Source: Desulfobacteraceae bacterium (GTDB lineage Bacteria > Desulfobacterota > Desulfobacteria > Desulfobacterales > JAABSP01). From it: DNA of 29,256 nt. Both the position numbers and the translations under genes were made by a program. A model generated the notes under the pieces. It saw nothing but the letters and a program-made list of their open reading frames with translations. It had not been told where the DNA came from and ran no database searches. Shown piece after piece: positions 25,056 through 29,256 of the stretch (position 1 is the first letter of the stretch; every line of letters starts with the position of its first letter). Location: positions 1-29,256 of the forward strand of contig JAABTE010000002.1 in NCBI GenBank assembly GCA_011390035.1, given 5' to 3'.

Positions 25056-25154
25056 TTGGGCAGCGTCATCAAAAAGCGCAGAAAAAAAATGAGGCGGCAC
25101 AAACACCGAAAGTTGCTGGCCCGCACGCGGCATCAGAGAAGAAAGGGTAAATAA
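25056..25154 (+). CDS. Small ribosomal subunit protein bS22 (AURKAIP1/COX24 family)
   Basis: A 32-residue, extremely basic protein: GSVIKKRRKKMRRHKHRK followed by LLARTRHQRRKGK and TAA. It matches the AURKAIP1/COX24 domain, including the mycobacterial 30S protein bS22 that begins MGSVIKKRRKRM. The start is TTG 25056, placed 5 nt after an almost perfect Shine-Dalgarno AAGGGGGTGA (25041-25050); this gives exactly the family N-terminus. A GTG at 25047 overlaps the Shine-Dalgarno and is unlikely. It has its own TATAAT promoter and a following terminator, so it is a monocistronic gene easily missed because of size and start codon. Confidence 0.9.
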   Translation: MGSVIKKRRKKMRRHKHRKLLARTRHQRRKGK

Positions 25155-25177
25155 TGATGCCTTTCACTTCTTTCTGA

Positions 25178-25234
25178 AACAGAAAAAGCACCCCGCCCCG
25201 AGGTTGCGCCCGGAAACGCGGTGCTTTTTCTGTT
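25178..25234. terminator. Bidirectional terminator between bS22 and hflC
   Basis: Perfect 15-bp inverted repeat: AACAGAAAAAGCACC (25178-25192) and GGTGCTTTTTCTGTT (25220-25234) around a 27-nt GC-rich loop. A- and T-tracts flank the GC core on both strands, which suits two convergent genes. Confidence 0.8.
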
Positions 25235-25271
25235 AAGCCTTAAATCCCGCCGCCCCTTGGCTTCCCAGGCA

Positions 25272-26231
25272 TCAGAATCCCGAGACGGACTGGGTGTGAT
25301 AGCCCTTCAGATACTTGAACAGCTCGCTGTCCGTTGACAGCACCAGGGCGCTTCTGGAGTCCAGGGCGTTTTCGTAAACCTCCAGGCTCCGCACGAACGA
25401 ATAGAACTCCGGGTCCAGGCCGTAAGCGGCGGCATACACCTCAATGGCTCGCGCGTCGGCCCTGCCCTTGATCTCCTCGGCTGTGCGATAGGCCTCTGAG
25501 GTGATCTGCTTCAGGTCCCGCTCCTTCTCGCCGATGATCTTGCTCGCCTCTCCCTTGCCCTCGGACCGGAATTTTTCCGCGATCTGCCGGCGCTCGGCGA
25601 TCATCCGGCCATAGACCGAGTCCCGCACCTGATCGACGTAATTGACCCGCTTGATCTTCACGTCCACCAGCTCGATGCCGAACTTGTCCAGCTTGGGCTG
25701 GGCCTGGCGCAGGATGCCCTGGGTGATCTTCTCCCGGCCGGTTTCGATTTTGTAGGAGGTCTGCTCGTTCTCCCTAATGTCCTCCAGCCCCTTCTCGAAG
25801 GTGTCCAGCTCCCGGTTGCTCTTGCGCACCGTTTCGATGAGCGAATAGGAGGTGATGAAGTTGCGCACCGCCGGGTCGATGATGTCGTCCAGGCGGCTTC
25901 GGGCGGTGAACATGTCGGTAACGGTCTGGAAAAAGGCGATGGGATCGACGATCTTCCAGCGGGCGAACGCATCCACCCAGATATAGGTCTTGTCCAGCGT
26001 GGGGATCTGGCCGGGATCACCGTCCCATTCCTGGAGGTTCTTTGGAAAATAGTTGGGCTGCTGGATCAGCGGGATCTTGAAATACAGCCCAGGTTCCGTT
26101 TTGGGCTCTCCGGAAACGCGCCCGAACTGGGTGACCACCACCTGCTCGGTTTCATCCACCACATAGGCGGCGGCGTATGCGATCAGGACGAGTACGCCCA
26201 ACAGCCCCAATAGAATGCCTTTTAATCTCAT
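25272..26231 (-). CDS. hflC: HflC, SPFH-domain regulator of FtsH
   Basis: 319 residues: N-terminal membrane anchor (about 5-24, ILLGLLGVLVLIAYAAAYVV), an SPFH/band-7 domain (VVTQFGRVSG ... GLYFKIPLIQQ) and a long coiled coil (about 200-260, AEKFRSEGKGEASKIIGEKE). With HflK it forms the periplasmic cage around the FtsH protease. The start ATG shares one base with the hflK stop (TAATG), the classic coupled order hflK-hflC. Ends in front of the bidirectional terminator. Confidence 0.96.
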   Translation of the reverse strand: MRLKGILLGLLGVLVLIAYAAAYVVDETEQVVVTQFGRVSGEPKTEPGLYFKIPLIQQPNYFPKNLQEWDGDPGQIPTLDKTYIWVDAFARWKIVDPIAFFQTVTDMFTARSRLDDIIDPAVRNFITSYSLIETVRKSNRELDTFEKGLEDIRENEQTSYKIETGREKITQGILRQAQPKLDKFGIELVDVKIKRVNYVDQVRDSVYGRMIAERRQIAEKFRSEGKGEASKIIGEKERDLKQITSEAYRTAEEIKGRADARAIEVYAAAYGLDPEFYSFVRSLEVYENALDSRSALVLSTDSELFKYLKGYHTQSVSGF

Positions 26232-27262
26232 TATTTCAACACGCCTTCCTCTTTGCCGAGATTTAGCAGCGGCAACAGGTTCCGCTGCTTTTCGTCGATA
26301 ATGTACTTGGGGCCGAGCCGGGGCAGAATCTTATCCATGGACTCCAGATAGAGGCGCCGCCGGGTCACGTCCTGGGCCACCTTGTAAGCCTCGAACACCG
26401 ACACGAAATGGGACGCGTCGCCCTGGGCGCGGTTGACCCGGTCCAGCGCGTAGCCCTCCGCGGCCTTGATGGTTCGCTCCGCCTCGCCCCGGGCCGCCGG
26501 GATGGCCTTGTTGTACTCCTCCCGGGCCTCGTAGATCATCCGCTCCTTTTCCTGAACGGCCTGGTTGACCTCGTTGAAGGAGGGCTGCACCGGGCCGGGC
26601 ACGTTGGTGCGCTTCATCTCGATGGTGACCACGTTGATCCCCGTTTCCGCCCCGTCCAGCTCTCTTTGAAGCACCAACTGGGCCTCCTGGGCGATCTCGT
26701 CGCGCTTGCTGATCACCTCGTTGATGGACCGGTCCCCCACCACCAGGCGCATGGCCGCCTCGGACATGTCCCGGAGGAGCTGGCGGACGTTTTCCACCTT
26801 GAACAGAAAGTTGTACGGGTCCTTGACGCGGTACTGGACGATCCACGGCACCACGGCCACGTTCAGATCCCCCGTGAGCATCAGAGCCGCGTTCTGATCA
26901 TCGATGCCGACGCGCTCCTGCCCCCCGCCCCCTTCGATGCCCTGGAAGCCGAACTCCTCCTTGAACACCCGGCGCACCTTGACCTTGGTCACCCTCTCGA
27001 TGCCCGCCGGCAGCTTCAGGTGCAGGCCGGGACCCGTCTGGCGAACATACTCGCCGAACCGCTGGACGATGCCCACCTCCTCCACGGCCACCGTATAGAA
27101 CATGGTGGAGCCGAGCAGAATGACGAGCACGACCAGCGCCAGAAGCGGAATGCCCCCCGGCATCTTGAAGTTGTTGACCCTTTTCAGGATGTCATCCACC
27201 TGGGGCGGCAGGTCGCCCCGCTTTTGTTGCTGTTGTTTCAGCTTTTCCCAATCCCAACTCAT
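26231..27262 (-). CDS. hflK: HflK, SPFH-domain regulator of FtsH
   Basis: 343 residues: Gln-rich cytoplasmic start (LKQQQQKRGDLPPQ), a transmembrane helix (about 38-57, GIPLLALVVLVILLGSTMFY), an SPFH domain (VGIVQRFGEYVRQTGPGLHL ... VPWIVQYRVKDPYNFLF), then coiled coil (NQAVQEKERMIYEAREEYNK). Partner of HflC. Start ATG 27262; the ribosome site is weak and distant (GGAAGGACAG). The 247-bp gap to the divergent dciA-like gene contains a hairpin CGCCGGC-GGGAT-GCCGGCG (27342-27360) and no gene; I could not fix a clear hflK promoter. Confidence 0.95.
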   Translation of the reverse strand: MSWDWEKLKQQQQKRGDLPPQVDDILKRVNNFKMPGGIPLLALVVLVILLGSTMFYTVAVEEVGIVQRFGEYVRQTGPGLHLKLPAGIERVTKVKVRRVFKEEFGFQGIEGGGGQERVGIDDQNAALMLTGDLNVAVVPWIVQYRVKDPYNFLFKVENVRQLLRDMSEAAMRLVVGDRSINEVISKRDEIAQEAQLVLQRELDGAETGINVVTIEMKRTNVPGPVQPSFNEVNQAVQEKERMIYEAREEYNKAIPAARGEAERTIKAAEGYALDRVNRAQGDASHFVSVFEAYKVAQDVTRRRLYLESMDKILPRLGPKYIIDEKQRNLLPLLNLGKEEGVLK

Positions 27263-27341
27263 GATGGTATCTCACTGTCCTTCCCTGGATGCTTCCAAAA
27301 TAATTTTCCATGCCAAGTATATTTGAAGATGTCCCGGACGC

Positions 27342-27360
27342 CGCCGGCGGGATGCCGGCG
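27342..27360. promoter_or_regulatory. GC hairpin in the hflK-dciA divergent spacer
   Basis: CGCCGGC (27342-27348), 5-nt loop, GCCGGCG (27354-27360). No T-run. Could be an operator or an hflK leader structure. Confidence 0.35.
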
Positions 27361-27457
27361 ATCCGGATGACTGGAGTTGCGCAATTCCTCTAATTAGTAA
27401 TGATCCGGAACGCTCAAGTCAAGGAAAATCGGAAGCGGCCTGCTCGCCGCGCCGCCC

Positions 27458-27486
27458 TTGACAGGGACGGCCGGGGGCCGTACACT
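27458..27486 (+). promoter_or_regulatory. Sigma-70 promoter of the dciA-like gene
   Basis: Perfect TTGACA (27458-27463), 17-bp spacer, TACACT (27481-27486, 4/6). Leader of only about 17 nt, containing AAGGAGG before the ATG. Confidence 0.7.
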
Positions 27487-27509
27487 GACACTTTGAACAA
27501 GGAGGCGCA

Positions 27510-27830
27510 ATGACGCAAACACGGAAAAGACAGAAGGAATTCATCCACATCGGCGCGGTGCTGCGCAACGCCCTGGCAGCCCACCGCCAGACGGCGGACC
27601 CCCGGCTGTCCCGGATATGGGACGCCTGGGCCGGGGCGGTGGGGCCGGTCATCGCCGAAAACGCCCGGCCCGCGGCCTTTGCGGGGCGCCGGCTCATCGT
27701 CCATGTCACATGCTCTTCCTGGACCCACCATCTCACCTATATGAAGCCCGAGCTTAAAAATCGGGTCAACGCCGCCCTCGGCGGCGAGGCCATTGATGAT
27801 ATCCAGTTCCGGATCGGCCCCCTCGTCTGA
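27510..27830 (+). CDS. DUF721 (DciA-like) protein
   Basis: 106 residues. The DUF721 pattern is visible: IGAVLRNALAAHRQTADPRL, RIWDAWAGAVGPVIAENARP and GRRLIVHVTCSSWTHHLTYM. DciA is the ancestral loader of the replicative helicase DnaB in bacteria lacking DnaC or DnaI; short DUF721 proteins like this are often assigned to it, so the helicase-loading role is likely but inferred. Start ATG 27510 with AAGGAGG. Own promoter. Its last 35 bp overlap the start of the methyltransferase, so both are cotranslated. Confidence 0.85.
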   Translation: MTQTRKRQKEFIHIGAVLRNALAAHRQTADPRLSRIWDAWAGAVGPVIAENARPAAFAGRRLIVHVTCSSWTHHLTYMKPELKNRVNAALGGEAIDDIQFRIGPLV

Positions 27831-28752
27831 GCTGACCAAGGACCATTTTTTCAATGGCCGCCTGAAGGTCCTGCAATACCGGGACGGCTACCGCTTTTCC
27901 ATCGACGCGGCGGTCCTGGCGGCCCTCGCCCGCCCCCGGCCCGGCGATGCCGTGGTGGATCTGGGAACCGGCTGCGGCATCATCCCGCTGATGCTGGTCC
28001 ATCAGCGGCCGGACATTCGGGTGGCGGCGGTGGAGATTCAGCCCGAGCTGGCGGAGCTGGCCCGGCGAAACGCCATGGAAAACCGCATGGCCGACGCCAT
28101 CGCCATCCACTGCGCGGACATGCGGACCCTGACGCCCGCCGCCGTGGGCGCACCGGTGGATCTGGTGGTGAGCAACCCGCCCTTTCGGGAGGGCCGCTCG
28201 GGCCGGGTCAACCCGAACCCCCAGCGGGCCATGGCCCGCCACGAGATCGCCATCGACCTGCCCGGCCTGATCGCCGCCGGCCGGAGGCTGCTGCGAACGG
28301 GGGGGCGGATGGCGGTGATTTATCCGGCGCGGCGGCTGGCGGAGCTGCTCGGGGCGATGACGGCGGCCGGCATCGTCCCTAAATACCTGAGAATGATCCA
28401 TTCCGATGCCGACGCCGACGCCCGGCGGGCGGTGGTGGCCGGCGTGATGGCCGGCCGGCCGGGACTGCGCGTGGCGCCGCCGCTTTTCATCCGACAGGCC
28501 AGCATTCCAAAGGCCAGCATTCCGCAGAACGGCATTCCACAGAACGGCATTCCACAGAACGGCATTCCGCAGAACGGCATTCTACAGAACGGCATTCTAC
28601 AGAACGGCATTCCACAGAACAGCATCCGACAGAACGGCGTCCGACAAAACGACGCCGGCCCCGGCCCCGAATCCGGGCGCGAAGATGGCCCCATGTCCGG
28701 CTACACGGCGGAGGTTCGCCGCATGCTCGAGGGAGAGGCCGGCCCCCTTTAG
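27796..28752 (+). CDS. TrmN6-like tRNA (adenine37-N6)-methyltransferase family protein
   Basis: 318 residues. A class I SAM methyltransferase of the YfiC/TrmN6 type: TKDHFFNGRLKVLQYRDGYR, the SAM loop DLGTGCGIIPL, acidic AVEIQPELAELARRN, catalytic SNPPF and RAMARHEI. Probably methylates N6 of A37 in a tRNA. A 10-unit pentapeptide repeat (QNGIP type, about residues 236-285) is inserted between the conserved PPLFI strand and the C-terminal GYTAEVRRML, which normally lie close together. Start ATG 27796, inside the dciA-like gene, with GAGG upstream; a TTG one codon earlier is possible. The stop overlaps the convergent DUF1015 gene by 3 bp. Confidence 0.9.
   Translation: MISSSGSAPSSELTKDHFFNGRLKVLQYRDGYRFSIDAAVLAALARPRPGDAVVDLGTGCGIIPLMLVHQRPDIRVAAVEIQPELAELARRNAMENRMADAIAIHCADMRTLTPAAVGAPVDLVVSNPPFREGRSGRVNPNPQRAMARHEIAIDLPGLIAAGRRLLRTGGRMAVIYPARRLAELLGAMTAAGIVPKYLRMIHSDADADARRAVVAGVMAGRPGLRVAPPLFIRQASIPKASIPQNGIPQNGIPQNGIPQNGILQNGILQNGIPQNSIRQNGVRQNDAGPGPESGREDGPMSGYTAEVRRMLEGEAGPL
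28501..28650 (+). repeat. 15-bp tandem repeat, 10 units, in the TrmN6-like gene
   Basis: Ten 15-bp units, core GGCATTCCACAGAAC, encode mostly GIPQN/GILQN pentapeptides. The middle units differ by one or two bases and the edge units more, as expected of slippage with fresh copies in the centre. In frame. Confidence 0.95.
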
Positions 28753-29256
28753 TCCGACAGGGACCGAAGGACCTGCCCGGTAATCACCTTCGGATAAAAA
28801 TAGGTGGATTTCCGGGGCATAATCAGCCCTTTTTCCGCGATCCGACGCACCTGGTCGATCCGGGTGGGATTTATCAGAAACGCCACGTCGCACTCGCCCT
28901 CGGCCACCCCGGCCACCGCCTCGGGAATGCGGCTGGCGTAAGAGATGCGGCTCTCGTCGTCCAGATCCGAGGGGCCAAAGCCGAGGATGCGCGTCATAAC
29001 AAGCTGGGTGAGTACCGTCACATCCAGGTCCAGCAGGGCCGGGTCCAGCTCTCCGGCAAACTCCCGCGCCATCGCCCCAGGCTTGATGCCCAGCAGATAA
29101 AAGGACGGATCATCCACCATGTGGATGCCGATGGTGTGCTCCATGGCGCCATCTTCCAGCCCGTGGGCAAGAGCCCCCATGGCCGCAGCCGGCGCTGCCG
29201 GATCCACGGGGATGCGCCGGACGGCAAAATATCGCTTTGCCTCGGAGAGCAGCCGC
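28749..29256 (-). CDS. DUF1015 family protein, C-terminal part (5' end outside window)
   Basis: The minus-strand frame is open to the window edge, so the gene continues beyond it. The visible 168 residues end with the DUF1015 hallmark VAFLINPTRIDQVRRIAEKG then MPRKSTYFYPKVITG. Upstream are LLSEAKRYFAVRRIP and HTIGIHMVDDPSFYLLGI. The function of the family is unknown. No internal start is needed; an apparent GTG at 29207 is inside conserved sequence. Convergent with, and overlapping by 3 bp, the TrmN6-like gene. Confidence 0.9.
   Translation of the reverse strand, partial: RLLSEAKRYFAVRRIPVDPAAPAAAMGALAHGLEDGAMEHTIGIHMVDDPSFYLLGIKPGAMAREFAGELDPALLDLDVTVLTQLVMTRILGFGPSDLDDESRISYASRIPEAVAGVAEGECDVAFLINPTRIDQVRRIAEKGLIMPRKSTYFYPKVITGQVLRSLSD

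Noticed and set aside
27290..27335. Sigma-54-like TTGGCATGG element upstream of hflK
   Set aside because: The -12 GC is missing at the required spacing.
28501..28650. Possible CRISPR array
   Set aside because: Units are contiguous 15-bp tandem copies without spacers and lie in frame inside a gene.

Overview
The window is GC-rich, gene-dense bacterial chromosome. The run glyA-dCMP deaminase-nrdR-ribD, the Gram-negative envelope genes (lipoprotein and Tat/lipobox signals, HflK/HflC, LysM and M23 proteins) and the overall protein flavour suggest a Desulfobacterota (Desulfobacterales-like) genome. This is inference: no rRNA or sulfate-reduction gene is present to confirm it. I saw no tRNA, rRNA, CRISPR array or intact transposase.

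Layout. (1) 1-3250, +: the 3' part of glyA, then dCMP deaminase, nrdR and ribD, coupled by ATGA overlaps (one-carbon/dTMP supply, dNTP control, riboflavin). (2) 3402-8487, +: a complete branched-chain amino-acid ABC importer livK-H-M-G-F, with a strong hairpin after livK. (3) 8484-10314: an M23 peptidase with its own promoter inside the end of livF, a 5'-truncated MCE/MlaD-like remnant, and about 300 bp of REP/BIME-like palindromes. (4) 14239-10315, -: an operon of SH3 protein, M48 metallopeptidase lipoprotein and CHASE2-adenylate cyclase. (5) 14240-15663: repeat-rich spacer, a decayed PAS-HisKA histidine kinase that has lost its H-box, and a Zn-finger/J-domain protein. (6) 15859-18755, +: an unusual receiver (REC) domain fused to an NrtA/NasS-like ligand-binding domain, translationally coupled to a COG2509 flavoprotein. 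(7) 18731-21475: a YcgN-type cysteine-cluster protein divergent from an e(P4)-type acid phosphatase lipoprotein, then a LysM protein. (8) 21561-24935, -: groES-groEL with a textbook terminator, an FmdB zinc ribbon and an orphan HExxH protein. (9) 25056-25154, +: a 32-residue ribosomal protein bS22. (10) 27262-25272, -: hflK-hflC. (11) 27510-28752, +: DciA-like DUF721 and a TrmN6-like methyltransferase, facing a partial DUF1015 gene.

The most striking pattern is pervasive short tandem duplication. At least seven repeats sit inside genes (periods 15, 15, 15, 21, 27, 27 and 39 bp, all multiples of three), at tails or inter-block loops of otherwise conserved enzymes: GlyA, RibD, adenylate cyclase (twice), YcgN, acid phosphatase and the TrmN6-like enzyme. 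Others sit in spacers with periods of 11, 14, 14, 15 and 23 bp, mostly not multiples of three. This looks like a genome-wide expansion process filtered by selection on reading frame. The other leading candidate for new biology is the REC-NrtA/NasS-like fusion with its flavoprotein partner.
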